A stretch of DNA of 64,000 bases, taken from contig JAJZVW010000002.1 in NCBI GenBank assembly GCA_021847015.1, forward strand, positions 62,001 through 126,000, given 5' to 3'. The notes under the pieces are model-generated. The model ran no database searches and was not told the DNA's origin. It saw nothing but the letters and a program-made list of their open reading frames with translations. The position numbers and the translations under genes are program-made. Numbering within the stretch: the stretch's first letter is position 1; every line of letters starts with the position of its first letter. The DNA comes from Pseudomonadota bacterium. Lineage in GTDB: Bacteria; Pseudomonadota; Alphaproteobacteria; Rhodospirillales; Magnetospirillaceae. Of the stretch, positions 24,286 through 32,941 are shown one piece after another.

Positions 24286-24810
24286 TTATACCCCTAAGAC
24301 GTCCAACACATCCAGCAGGCGCGCGTTCGCGGCGTCGTTGACGGAAGGATCGTGGGTTCGGGGCGGCGGCGGCTGATCGAGGTGCGCCAGGATGCGCTTG
24401 CCCCAATGGCGAAAGCGCGGAGGCGAGAATTCGCCGCACACGTCCAGGCCGACGATGCGCCGCCGCCGGGCCAGCGCAGACAGGCAATCGGCGATGTGGT
24501 CGATCCGCATCTCCCCTTGGTTCCAGTTTGTCACCGCTTCACCCGGGTGAAGGACGTCCTTGTCGATGGTGACGTAAACGTTGGCCGTGGGCAGACGGTT
24601 CGCCAGATCCTCGATGAAATCGCGCCAATCGAGGCCCGCCAGGTTTCTCCACAGGATGGACCGGCCGCTGGTCCGGTGGTCTCGCCCCGGGGCGATCCGG
24701 CCGACGACCCGCGACGGCGGCAGGCGCCAGGGATGAAGCTCGAACCGGTCCGAGGCCAGGACGGCGAGGTTGGCCCCCTTGAACTGGGGCCATGTGGTGC
24801 CGGGCTCCGA
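24286..24810 (-). pseudogene. Arginase/ureohydrolase-like gene fragment, 5' end missing
   Basis: The frame 24286-24876 encodes a C-terminal half resembling arginase-family proteins. TANVYVTIDKDVLHPGEAVT then NWNQGEMRIDHIADCLSAL corresponds to the third metal-binding block, and IVGLDVCGEFSPPRF follows. The earlier GGDH-like and DxHxD metal blocks are absent. The first ~24 codons of the open frame use rare, A/T-ending codons (TTA, CTA, TTT, AGA) unlike the rest, so the homologous part seems to begin near 24810. No upstream continuation is visible in the other minus-strand frames. It most likely is a remnant. Confidence 0.5.
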
Positions 24811-24934
24811 TTCGGGATATCTCCCACGAAATAGCGCGACAGGGTTCGGCACCCGTAACCAAACGGTCATCCGCAAGCGGCGGGCGATCCGGTAACGTAG
24901 AGGACTGTGGCGGAGCGGGCAGGGATGAGGCGAG

Positions 24935-25234
24935 ATGGAACCGGGTGATGTCGTCGTCGATGCCAGTGACGTGACCGCGCTGGCATTTCCCCTGAACTGG
25001 CCGGGCCAGCCCGCGCCTCAACCGGCCGACGAGCCGAAAAATCCGTCGAAGCGGTCCCGCCGCGGAAGGAACCGCTTGGCCGCTTTGCTGGTGCCCCGTG
25101 CCTTGCGCCGCCGCTTCACGGCGAGAGGAGGGCAGCTTCTGGCCGGTTGGCCGGTGGCGTTGTCCGTTCCCTCGCCCGAATCCGGCCGTTTCCGGCTGCC
25201 GTCGGTGAAGCTGACCGGCCGGCCCCTGGACTGA
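24935..25234 (+). CDS. Hypothetical basic protein (99 aa)
   Basis: A 99-residue frame with an acidic/hydrophobic beginning (MEPGDVVVDASDVTALAFPL), a Pro-rich middle and a strongly basic stretch (SKRSRRGRNRLAALLVPRAL). GAGG stands four bases before the ATG and codon third positions are mainly G/C, which favours real coding. I do not recognise the family. It converges on phoB. Confidence 0.45.
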   Translation: MEPGDVVVDASDVTALAFPLNWPGQPAPQPADEPKNPSKRSRRGRNRLAALLVPRALRRRFTARGGQLLAGWPVALSVPSPESGRFRLPSVKLTGRPLD

Positions 25235-25248
25235 TCGGACTCCCTTTT

Positions 25249-25944
25249 TCAGGCCGCTTGACCGTTGTCGAGCGCGTAGCCGGCGGCGCGGACCGTGCGG
25301 ATGATGTCGGAATCGCTGTCCGTATTGAGCGCCTTGCGCAGCCGGCGGATATGCACGTCGACCGTGCGCGGCTCGACGTAGATGTCCGGTCCCCAAACCG
25401 CGTTCAGCACGTCCTCGCGCGAGAACACGTTGCCAGGATGCTGCATGAAGAACTGTAGCAGACGGAATTCGGTGGGACCGAGATGGATGGGGCGCTCGGC
25501 GCGAGTGACGCGGTGGGCATCCAAATCCATGGTGATGTCGTCGTAGGTGAGAAGGCCTTTCTGCGGCACCGGCTGGGCTCGGCGGAGCAGCGCCCGTACC
25601 CGCGCGGTGAGTTCGGGCAGTGAGAACGGCTTGCTCATGTAATCATCGGCGCCGGTGTTGAGGCCGCGGATCTTGTCGCCCTCCTCGCTCCGGGCGGTGA
25701 GCATGATGATCGGCAATTCGCGGGTCGCCGGTTTGCGGCGCAACTGGCGACAGACCTCGATCCCCGACAGGGACGGCAGCATCCAGTCGAGCAGCACGAG
25801 ATCCGGCTTGCGGTCGGCCACCAGGGCCAGCGCCTCCTCCCCGTTGCCGGCATCGCAGACGCGGTAGCCTTCCTTTTCGAGATTGTAGCGGAGCATGGTG
25901 ACGAGGGCGGCCTCGTCTTCGACGATCAGGATCAACGGCTTCAT
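25249..25944 (-). CDS. phoB: Phosphate regulon response regulator PhoB
   Basis: OmpR/PhoB-type transcription factor of the phosphate-starvation response. 231 residues. The receiver domain has ILIVEDEAALVTMLRYNLEK, phospho-acceptor Asp in PDLVLLDWMLPSLSGIEVCR, then IIMLTARSEEGDKIRGLNTG and DDYMSKPFS. The winged helix carries SREDVLNAVWGPDIYVEPRT and VDVHIRRLRKALN. ATG 25944 is chosen because GGGGGAAGGA precedes it; GTG 25965 would overlap phoU. It lies directly downstream of phoU. The histidine kinase gene phoR is not in the window. Confidence 0.94.
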   Translation of the reverse strand: MKPLILIVEDEAALVTMLRYNLEKEGYRVCDAGNGEEALALVADRKPDLVLLDWMLPSLSGIEVCRQLRRKPATRELPIIMLTARSEEGDKIRGLNTGADDYMSKPFSLPELTARVRALLRRAQPVPQKGLLTYDDITMDLDAHRVTRAERPIHLGPTEFRLLQFFMQHPGNVFSREDVLNAVWGPDIYVEPRTVDVHIRRLRKALNTDSDSDIIRTVRAAGYALDNGQAA

Positions 25945-25961
25945 CGGTCCTTCCCCCCCTT

Positions 25962-26669
25962 TCACGATTCGCCGCCGGCCTGGGCGTCGAGGTCGTTCCC
26001 CTTCGGCCGCGAGCCTTTGAGGGCGGTGCCGACGACCCCGAAGTGCAGGATCTCGGCGATGTTCGTCGCATGGTCCCCTATCCTCTCGATGTTCTTGGCC
26101 ATGAACATCAGGTGGGAACAGGCGGTAATGGTGCGCGGGTCTTCCATCATGTACGTGACGAGCTCGCGGAAGAGGCTAGTGTACATCGCGTCCACCTCTT
26201 CGTCGCGTATCCAGACCTGGATCGCCTTCTGGATGTCGCGCTCGATATAGGCATCGAACACGTCCTTAATGATTTCCTGCACCAAGCGCGCCAGATGCAG
26301 GATGGCGCCAACCGGCTCGACGGCCGGCATCTGGTTCAAGACGAGCGCCCGTTTGGCGACATTGGCGGCATAGTCGCCGATCCGTTCGATCTCGTTGGAT
26401 ATCTTGAGGGCGGCGATGATATGGCGGAGATCGCTGGCCACCGGCTGGCGCAACGCCAGCATGCGCACGGTCAGTTGCTGGACCTCGCGCTCCAACTCGT
26501 CGAGGCGCGCGTCCGCCGCCACCACGCGCGTGCCTAATTCGGTGTCCCGTTTTCCAAGTGCCTGGACCGCCGCGGCCAGTTGCGCCTCGGCCAATCCACC
26601 CATGCGGGCGATGATGGTGGTGAGGAGGGCCAGTTCCTGGTCGTAAGAACGCACCGTGTGCTCGGTCAT
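25962..26669 (-). CDS. phoU: Phosphate transport system regulator PhoU
   Basis: A 235-residue protein of two three-helix bundles that links the Pst transporter to PhoR and restrains phosphate uptake. Metal-binding-type motifs include IERIGDYAANVAKRALVL in the first bundle and KNIERIGDHATNIAEILHFG in the second. The start is MTEHTVRSYDQEL (26669); an in-frame ATG eight codons upstream is possible. phoU and phoB are transcribed together; pstSCAB is not adjacent. Confidence 0.94.
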   Translation of the reverse strand: MTEHTVRSYDQELALLTTIIARMGGLAEAQLAAAVQALGKRDTELGTRVVAADARLDELEREVQQLTVRMLALRQPVASDLRHIIAALKISNEIERIGDYAANVAKRALVLNQMPAVEPVGAILHLARLVQEIIKDVFDAYIERDIQKAIQVWIRDEEVDAMYTSLFRELVTYMMEDPRTITACSHLMFMAKNIERIGDHATNIAEILHFGVVGTALKGSRPKGNDLDAQAGGES

Positions 26670-27002
26670 CGTTTGCCCTGTCTCCGGCGTCATCGATCCG
26701 ATCCTCCCATGGACGAATACCCTTCGCCCGTGGTGACCAAGTCGTGTGAAGCGGCTCTATGGTAAAGGGGGTGGGAAGGGATGCCGACAGGTGGCGGGAG
26801 GCTCCATTCCATTGGCCTGCCGGCCTCAGCCTTTCGGTAGACCCGTTCCAAGAACATGGGTGGGGGGCTTGGCGGTCGGGAAGAGCGGATCTGGGCAAAG
26901 GCACTCGGCATCGCTGCACGCTTTGGACGGCGGGAGTACGACTCTAGCCCGAGAATGTTACGGGACGGCGACGGCCGGATGAATTTTGTATGACACCAGT
27001 GC

Positions 27003-27107
27003 GGCGATTTCGAAATTCACCCGACGGGGTGATTTTCGAAATCGCCATACAATTCAACAAATTAGTATCCTGCCCCGGAAATTCATGGGATGAATTCCCG
27101 GGGCGGG
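27003..27107. repeat. Composite palindromic repeat, copy 2 (two hairpins and a linker)
   Basis: Hairpin 1 (27069-27107) contains GAAATTCATGGGATGAATTC with the same GGG loop as copy 1 at 2611-2649. The linker (about 27047-27068) is, in reverse complement, AATTTGTTGAATTGTATGG, identical to copy 1. Hairpin 2 (27003-27046) pairs GGCGATTTCGAAATTCACCC with its complement at one mismatch. Copy 1 keeps only half of hairpin 2. The rest of the 26670-27175 intergenic stretch shows only a GCCCGGC/GCCGGGC hairpin near 27125-27155, possibly the rpe terminator. Confidence 0.75.
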
Positions 27108-27175
27108 ACACCAGGCAAGACGAAGCCCGGCCATCGGGGGCGATCGCCGGGCCGGGACTTGGGCCGCAACCGGCG

Positions 27176-27820
27176 TCAGGAACGGCGGATGGCGGCGATA
27201 TTGGCTGCGTAATCCTTGGTCTTGAACACGGCCGACCCGGCGACCAGGACGTTGGCGCCTGCGGCGATCACCTTGTGGGCGTTGTCCGCCGTCACCCCGC
27301 CATCGACCTCCAGGTCGATAGGCCGGTCGCCGATCATGCGGCGGATGCGGGCGATCTTCTCCAACTGGCTGTCGATGAAGCTCTGGCCGCCAAAACCCGG
27401 ATTGACGCTCATCACCAGCACCAGATCGAGCTTGTCGAGGAGGTACTCGATGACGTTTTCCGGCGTGGCCGGGTTAAGGGACAGGCCGGCCTTCTTGCCC
27501 AGCGAGCGGATGAGCTGGAGCGAGCGGTCGATGTGGGAATCCGCCTCGGCATGCACGGTGATGAGGTCGGCACCGGCCTTGGCATAGTCCTCGATGTAAG
27601 GCTGGGCGGGGTCGATCATCAGGTGGACGTCGAAAGTCTTCTTGGTCCAGGGCCGGATGGCCTTGATGATCGGCGGGCCGAAGGTGAGGTTGGGGACGAA
27701 GTGGCCGTCCATCACGTCGATGTGGACCCAATCGCAGCCGGCCTCGTCGATGGCCTTGACCTCTTCACCCAGGCGGGCGAAATCGGCGGACAGGATGCTG
27801 GGGGCGATCTTGACGGTCAT
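27176..27820 (-). CDS. rpe: Ribulose-phosphate 3-epimerase
   Basis: Interconverts ribulose 5-phosphate and xylulose 5-phosphate in the Calvin and pentose-phosphate cycles. A 214-residue TIM barrel starting [40 protein letters not shown] holds metal and catalytic residues, [20 protein letters not shown] the phosphate loop region, and [20 protein letters not shown] the second catalytic Asp. It is the last gene of tkt-fba-rpe, 71 bases after fba. AAGGAA precedes the start. Confidence 0.95.
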   Translation of the reverse strand: MTVKIAPSILSADFARLGEEVKAIDEAGCDWVHIDVMDGHFVPNLTFGPPIIKAIRPWTKKTFDVHLMIDPAQPYIEDYAKAGADLITVHAEADSHIDRSLQLIRSLGKKAGLSLNPATPENVIEYLLDKLDLVLVMSVNPGFGGQSFIDSQLEKIARIRRMIGDRPIDLEVDGGVTADNAHKVIAAGANVLVAGSAVFKTKDYAANIAAIRRS

Positions 27821-27891
27821 CTTCTCTGTTCCTTCACGTAAATCATCGCACGGGGACGGGCGGCCGAAAGCGTCCGGCCGCCCGGCTGCCC

Positions 27892-28956
27892 TCACACCAC
27901 CTTGGGGGCGAGTTCGCCCTTGCCGTATTTGCCGCTCATGCCTTCCAGCGACACGACCTTGATCTTGGAGGCCCTGCCGGCGGCGCCGAAGGCTTCGTAG
28001 CGGGCCTTGCAGATGCCGACCATGGCGTCCTGGGCCACCTTGAAGAACTTACGCGGATCGAAATCCTTGCGGTTCTCGGCCAGGAACTTGCGGATGGCGC
28101 CCGTGGAGGCCATGCGCAGGTCGGTGTCGATGTTGACCTTGCGCACGCCGTGCTTGATGCCCTCGACGATCTCTTCCACCGGCACGCCATAGGTCTGGCC
28201 CATGTCGCCGCCGTAATTGTTGATGATCTCCAGCCAGTCCTGCGGAACCGACGAGGAACCGTGCATCACCAGATGGGTGTTGGGGATGCGGGCGTGGATT
28301 TCCTTGACGCGGTCGATGCGCAGCACCGCGCCGGTCGGCTTCTTGGTGAATTTGTAGGCGCCGTGGCTGGTGCCGATGGCGATGGCCAACGCATCCACCT
28401 TGGTGGCCTTGACGAACTGGGCGGCCTCGTTGGGGTCGGTCAGCAGCTGCGAATGGTCGAGCGTGCCTTCGGCGCCGATGCCGTCTTCCTCGCCGGCCTG
28501 GCCGGTCTCCAGCGAGCCCAGGCAGCCCAGTTCGCCTTCCACCGACACGCCGCAGGCGTGGGCCATGTTCACCACGGTGGTGGTGACCGTGACGTTGTAG
28601 TCCCAGTCGGCCGGGGTCTTGCCGTCTTCCTTGAGGGAGCCGTCCATCATGACCGACGAGAAGCCCGACTGGATGGCGCGCACGCAGACGGCCGGCGACG
28701 TGCCGTGGTCCTGATGCATGCACACGGGGACCTGCGGGTAGGCTTCGAGGGCCGCCAGGATCAGGTGGCGCAGGAAGGGTTCGCCGGCATACTTGCGGGC
28801 GCCGGCCGAGCCCTGGAGGATGACCGGGCTGTCGGTGGCGGCAGCGGCCTCCATGATGGCCTTGACCTGCTCCATGTTATTCACGTTGAACGCCGGCAGA
28901 CCGTAGCCATTCTCGGCGGCGTGGTCGAGGAGCTGACGCAGGGAAACGAGAGCCAT
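27892..28956 (-). CDS. fba: Class II fructose-bisphosphate aldolase (Calvin-cycle CbbA type)
   Basis: A zinc-dependent aldolase of 354 residues that joins dihydroxyacetone phosphate with glyceraldehyde 3-phosphate (or erythrose 4-phosphate). Motifs: [20 protein letters not shown], the zinc His in [40 protein letters not shown], and [40 protein letters not shown] is the phosphate-binding block. Length and motifs fit the CbbA subgroup found in autotrophic operons. It lies 36 bases after tkt. Confidence 0.94.
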   Translation of the reverse strand: MALVSLRQLLDHAAENGYGLPAFNVNNMEQVKAIMEAAAATDSPVILQGSAGARKYAGEPFLRHLILAALEAYPQVPVCMHQDHGTSPAVCVRAIQSGFSSVMMDGSLKEDGKTPADWDYNVTVTTTVVNMAHACGVSVEGELGCLGSLETGQAGEEDGIGAEGTLDHSQLLTDPNEAAQFVKATKVDALAIAIGTSHGAYKFTKKPTGAVLRIDRVKEIHARIPNTHLVMHGSSSVPQDWLEIINNYGGDMGQTYGVPVEEIVEGIKHGVRKVNIDTDLRMASTGAIRKFLAENRKDFDPRKFFKVAQDAMVGICKARYEAFGAAGRASKIKVVSLEGMSGKYGKGELAPKVV

Positions 28957-28992
28957 TGGTTTTCTCCCTCTTAAGGTTCTTGCCGGCCGGTC

Positions 28993-30987
28993 TCAGAGGC
29001 GAGTCATCGCCGCGTCGACCACCGCCTTGGCGGTGATGCCGAAATGCTCGTAGAGCTTCTCGGCCGGGGCCGAGGCGCCGAAACCCTTCATGCCGATGAC
29101 GGCGCCGTCGAGGCCGACGTAGCGCTCCCAGCCGAAGGTGCCGAGCGCCTCGACGGCGACGCGGACGCCCGAGCCCAGGGTGGCGTCGCGGTAGTCCTTG
29201 GGCTGTTGGTCGAACAGTTCCCAGCACGGCATGGAAACGACCGCCGTGCCGACGCCCTTCTCTTCGAGCATCTTCTGGGCCTCGATCGCCATGGACACTT
29301 CCGAGCCGGTGGCGATCAGGGTGACCTTGCGGGCGCCCTTGGCCGGGGAAATCACGTAGCCGCCCTTGGCCGTCAGATTCTCGGCGGTGTGCTCGGTGCG
29401 GATCGTGGGCAGGTTCTGGCGCGACAGGGCGAAGGCGCTCGGGCCCTTGTCGTTCAGCAGTGCCACCTCGTAGGCCTCGATCGTCTCGACCGGGTCGCAG
29501 GGACGGAACACCAGCACGTTCGGGGTGGCGCGAAGCGCCGCCAGGGTTTCGATCGGCTGGTGGGTGGGGCCGTCTTCGCCGAGACCGATGGAATCGTGGG
29601 TCAGCACGTACAGCACGCGCAGCCCCATCAGCGCCGACATGCGGAGCGCGGGCCACAGGTAGTTGGCGAAAATCAGGAAGGTGCCGCCGTAGGGAATGAA
29701 CCCGCCGTGCAGCGCCATGCCGTTCATCACGGCGGCCATGCCGTGTTCGCGGATGCCGTAGTGGATGTAGCGTCCGCCGAACTCGCCCGGCTTCACCGAC
29801 GGCTTGCAGGCCTTGGTGTCGGTGAGGTTGGAGTGGGTGAGGTCGGCCGAGCCGGCGATCATTTCCGGGATCGCGGCGGTCAGCACTTCCAGGGCTTCCT
29901 GGCTGGCCTTGCGGGTGGCGATCTTCGGTTTCTCGGCCGACATCTTGGCCTTGAAGTCCTGCACGGCCTTCTGCCACCCCTCGGGCAGGCGGCCATCGTT
30001 GGTGCGGGTGAACTCGCCCTTCTTGCCGGCGTCCATGGCCGCGAAGCGGCCTTCCCAGGCCTTGCGGTCGGCGGCGCCACGGCTGCCGGCGGTGCGCCAG
30101 GCGCCGAGGACGTGCTCGGGGATCACGAACGGCTCGTGGGGCCAGTTGGCGGCGGCGCGGGCGGCGGCGATTTCGTCGGCACCCAGAGGAGCACCATGGG
30201 TCTTCTCGCTGCCCTGCTTGGAGGGCGCGCCGCAGCCGATGACCGTGCGGCAGGCGATCAGGGTCGGGCGGTCGCTCTTGCGGGCGGCCTCGATGGCGGC
30301 GGCGATGGCGTCATGGTCGTGACCATCGACCTTGATGGTGTTCCACTTGGCGGCGGCGAAGCGGGCGCACTGGTCTTCCGAAGTGGTCAGGCTGGTGTTG
30401 CCGTCGATGCAGATGCTGTTGTCGTCCCACATCACGATCAGCTTGTTCAGCTTCAGGTGGCCGGCCATGGAAATGGCTTCCTGGCTGATGCCTTCCATCA
30501 GGCAGCCGTCGCCGGCGATCACATAGGTGTAGTGATCGACGATGTCCTTGCCGTAGCGGGCGGCCTGCATGGCCTCGGCCAGCGCGAAGCCGACGGCGTT
30601 GGTGATGCCCTGGCCGAGCGGGCCGGTGGTGGTTTCGGCCAGCGAGACGTGGCCGAACTCCGGGTGGCCGGCGGTGCGGAAACCGAGCTGGCGGAAGTTC
30701 TTGATCTGCTCGATATCGAGGTCCTCGTATCCGGTCAGATAGCCCAGCGCGTAAAGCAGCATGGAGCCGTGGCCGGCCGACAGGACGAAGCGGTCGCGGT
30801 CGGCCCAGCGGGGGGCCTTGGCGTCGAACTTGAGGAAGCGGGTGAACAGCACGGTGGCGACATCGGCCATGCCCATCGGCATGCCGGGATGGCCCGACTT
30901 GGCCTTTTCCACCGCATCCATGGTGAGGAAGCGGATGGCGTTGGCCATCTCGGCGTGGGAAGCAACGGCCTTTGTCGCAGCGGTCAT
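28993..30987 (-). CDS. tkt: Transketolase
   Basis: Thiamine-diphosphate enzyme of 664 residues transferring two-carbon units among sugar phosphates. MANAIRFLTMDAVEKAKSGH then PGMPMGMADVATVLF opens the protein. The TPP site is TYVIAGDGCLMEGISQEAIS. LTHDSIGLGEDGPTHQPIET and YIHYGIREHGMAAVMNGMAL lie in the pyrimidine domain. ATG 30987 has GAGG about eight bases upstream. First gene of tkt-fba-rpe; the set would serve carbon fixation if RuBisCO is encoded elsewhere, but it equally serves pentose-phosphate flux. Confidence 0.95.
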   Translation of the reverse strand: MTAATKAVASHAEMANAIRFLTMDAVEKAKSGHPGMPMGMADVATVLFTRFLKFDAKAPRWADRDRFVLSAGHGSMLLYALGYLTGYEDLDIEQIKNFRQLGFRTAGHPEFGHVSLAETTTGPLGQGITNAVGFALAEAMQAARYGKDIVDHYTYVIAGDGCLMEGISQEAISMAGHLKLNKLIVMWDDNSICIDGNTSLTTSEDQCARFAAAKWNTIKVDGHDHDAIAAAIEAARKSDRPTLIACRTVIGCGAPSKQGSEKTHGAPLGADEIAAARAAANWPHEPFVIPEHVLGAWRTAGSRGAADRKAWEGRFAAMDAGKKGEFTRTNDGRLPEGWQKAVQDFKAKMSAEKPKIATRKASQEALEVLTAAIPEMIAGSADLTHSNLTDTKACKPSVKPGEFGGRYIHYGIREHGMAAVMNGMALHGGFIPYGGTFLIFANYLWPALRMSALMGLRVLYVLTHDSIGLGEDGPTHQPIETLAALRATPNVLVFRPCDPVETIEAYEVALLNDKGPSAFALSRQNLPTIRTEHTAENLTAKGGYVISPAKGARKVTLIATGSEVSMAIEAQKMLEEKGVGTAVVSMPCWELFDQQPKDYRDATLGSGVRVAVEALGTFGWERYVGLDGAVIGMKGFGASAPAEKLYEHFGITAKAVVDAAMTRL

Positions 30988-31474
30988 CGTCTGGTCCTCT
31001 TTCAGGTGGCGGTGCGGCCGAAGGCGGCCTTTTCGAATTGGCGGGCGGCGCGCCGCCGGGGGCGCGCCGCATAATACAGCGATGTCCCGCGGCGAAGGAA
31101 TAAGCGCGGCCGTGTCGGCGAACGTTCGTTGGACCCCGATGGGGGCGACGCTGCCACAAAGGAGGAGGGAACCGGGATCGGTACCGCGTTCGCGGGCGGA
31201 TGAGCGGCAAACGCAAATGCGCCCGCGCACGAATCATGCGCGAACGCGGGCCGTTCCGACTTGACGTCGCGCCACACCGTCATCCTACCCTTGTCCTCCC
31301 GTGGGCTCTTTCTTTTTCGCCGATAGTGGCGGGCGGGGTCAAGGCATGGAACACCCACCCGGAGTGACCTTGAACATCTTGTGGACGGGCTTGAACCCCC
31401 GCAAAGGGGTGGGGGCGCGTCAGCGCCCAACGGCGAAGGGGACATGGGCGGGGTGGTCCCCGCCCGCTCCGTTG
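30988..31474. other. Intergenic region upstream of tkt (487 bases)
   Basis: It separates tkt from the cytochrome b561 gene, both on the minus strand. It should hold the tkt-fba-rpe promoter. I see GC-rich sequence with several imperfect repeats of GCGAACGCGGGC/GCGTTCGCGGGC type (about 31188-31250), but no confident regulator box and no supportable gene. Confidence 0.4.
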
Positions 31475-32020
31475 TCAGGAGACGGTGCCGGGAAGCATCC
31501 GCTTCATCACGTCGTCCCGCAGCTGATAGTGATGCCTCAGGGCCGCGGCGGCGTGGACGAACACCAGGACCGCGAGCACCCATCCGAGCGCACCGTGGGT
31601 GTCCTCGAACATTTCGTGCAGACCGGGGTCCTTGCCGATGAGATTGGGGATATCGACCCCGAGCAGGGCGACGGGATGGCCGCCCGCCTGGGACATGAGG
31701 ATGCCCGCCAGAGGCATTGCGATCATCAGCACGTAAAGGGCCAGGTGCATGAGGTGCCCCACCCGCTGTTCTGCGGGCGTCAACGAGGCCGGCGCCGCCG
31801 GGGCGCCCGCCGTCAGCCGCCAGCCGATCCGGGCCAAGGCGAGAAGGAGGGCGACCACGCCTATGGCCTTGTGGATCGTGAAGGCTTCCAGCCGGAGGTC
31901 CGTTCCCTTGGGGATTTCCTCCATGAAATGCCCAAGGACCAGCAGGCCGATGATCAGGGCGGCCATTCCCCAATGAAGAATCTTCGCGATCGGGTGGTAA
32001 GATTGGACCTCGCCCTTCAT
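31475..32020 (-). CDS. Cytochrome b561-family di-haem membrane protein
   Basis: A 181-residue inner-membrane protein with four hydrophobic helices and paired histidines for two b haems: SYHPIAKILHWGMAALIIGL, FTIHKAIGVVALLLALARIG, GHLMHLALYVLMIAMPLAGI, and HGALGWVLAVLVFVHAAAAL followed by RHHY. This YceJ/CybB type shuttles electrons between quinol and periplasmic acceptors. ATG 32020 has GGGAG nearby; an upstream start in frame is less likely. It follows the LuxR-type gene on the same strand after 90 bases. Confidence 0.88.
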   Translation of the reverse strand: MKGEVQSYHPIAKILHWGMAALIIGLLVLGHFMEEIPKGTDLRLEAFTIHKAIGVVALLLALARIGWRLTAGAPAAPASLTPAEQRVGHLMHLALYVLMIAMPLAGILMSQAGGHPVALLGVDIPNLIGKDPGLHEMFEDTHGALGWVLAVLVFVHAAAALRHHYQLRDDVMKRMLPGTVS

Positions 32021-32110
32021 GGCGTTCTCCCAGGCAATATGACGCAAGCACGGCCAACCTATGGCCGTGGACATGAACGGCGGCTGAACGGATAGGGGAT
32101 GCGGAACGCG

Positions 32111-32740
32111 TCAGCGGCTCTCGCGGCCCTTCAGATAAAAGGCGACCGCCTGCGCCCGATTACCCACCCCCAATTTATCGTAAAGGTTCTTCAAATGGAA
32201 CTTTACCGTGTTAAGAGAAATGTCCAGCTGGCTGGCCATTTGTTGGTTGGTCAGGCCGCCGGCCAGGGCCGCAAGCAGCTCGCGTTCGCGCGGGGTCAGC
32301 CCCGCCAACGGGTCCGAGGCAAGGCTGGAGACGTCGATGAAGGGGAACACCATGCGCCCGGACGCCACCGCGAGGATGGTGTCGAGCAATTGTTCGGGCG
32401 ACTCCCGCTTGGAGCAGAAACCCGCCGCCCCCAGGGTCATCGCCTGGCGGGGAACGTCCGGATTGGGGCTGCCGGTGTAGACGATCACGCGCGGGGCGTC
32501 GGGGCGTCCCCGCAAGGACTGGAGTACGCTCCGGCCATCGACGCCCGGCATTTCCCAGCCGATCACGCCGACATCGAAGGAAAGACGGTCCACGGCACTG
32601 AGAAAACGGTCGCCATCCGCAGCGATCTCAAGAAGGCGGAACCGGTCGTCTCCGCCGAACAACTTGACCAGGCTGCTTTGCAACAACGGGTTCTTTTCCG
32701 CGATGACGATGTCGATCGCGCGGCTACCATGCACGCCCAT
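32111..32740 (-). CDS. LuxR/NarL-type regulator with a degenerate receiver domain
   Basis: A 209-residue protein with a receiver-like N-terminus and a C-terminal LuxR helix-turn-helix (LTPRERELLAALAGGLTNQQ then MASQLDISLNTVKFHLKNLY). In the receiver the phospho-acceptor Asp is replaced: SFDVGVIGWEMPGVDG has Gly61 where Asp is expected. The acidic pair is replaced by E15-K16 (IVIAEKNPLL). The conserved Thr (T89) and Lys (K111) remain. It should therefore work without phosphorylation, perhaps through ligand or partner binding. No cognate kinase is adjacent; cytochrome b561 lies downstream. Confidence 0.85.
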   Translation of the reverse strand: MGVHGSRAIDIVIAEKNPLLQSSLVKLFGGDDRFRLLEIAADGDRFLSAVDRLSFDVGVIGWEMPGVDGRSVLQSLRGRPDAPRVIVYTGSPNPDVPRQAMTLGAAGFCSKRESPEQLLDTILAVASGRMVFPFIDVSSLASDPLAGLTPRERELLAALAGGLTNQQMASQLDISLNTVKFHLKNLYDKLGVGNRAQAVAFYLKGRESR

Positions 32741-32831
32741 ACTTTGCTTCCTCCCGCGCGGGCTGTTATGGTCCTACCCGCAAGTAGGGGCGATGATAAC
32801 CGGTATGCAAAAAAGCGCAATTAAATAAAGT

Positions 32832-32846
32832 GTGGGTTTTTCCCAC
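32832..32846 (-). terminator. Hairpin with T-rich tail after the CHAP gene
   Basis: Read on the minus strand, GTGGG AAAAA CCCAC is followed by ACTTTATTTAATT. It lies about 95 bases downstream of the CHAP-protein stop and about 90 bases before the LuxR-type start. It is short (5 bp), so a weak intrinsic terminator is the best reading. Confidence 0.4.
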
Positions 32847-32941
32847 CCGAGTCTTTTAGTCCGGCTAAACGGGAGGAGCGGCCGGCCATGGCTTGCGGGA
32901 ATGTGGGCCGGCGGGGAGGTGCCGGCAACGCCCGAACCGGG

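Noticed and set aside
31002-31293. Small minus-strand frame in front of tkt with GGGAGGACAAGGG upstream of its ATG
   Set aside because: Composition (Pro/Ala/Arg-rich) and lack of any family match make coding unlikely; the region should be the tkt promoter.
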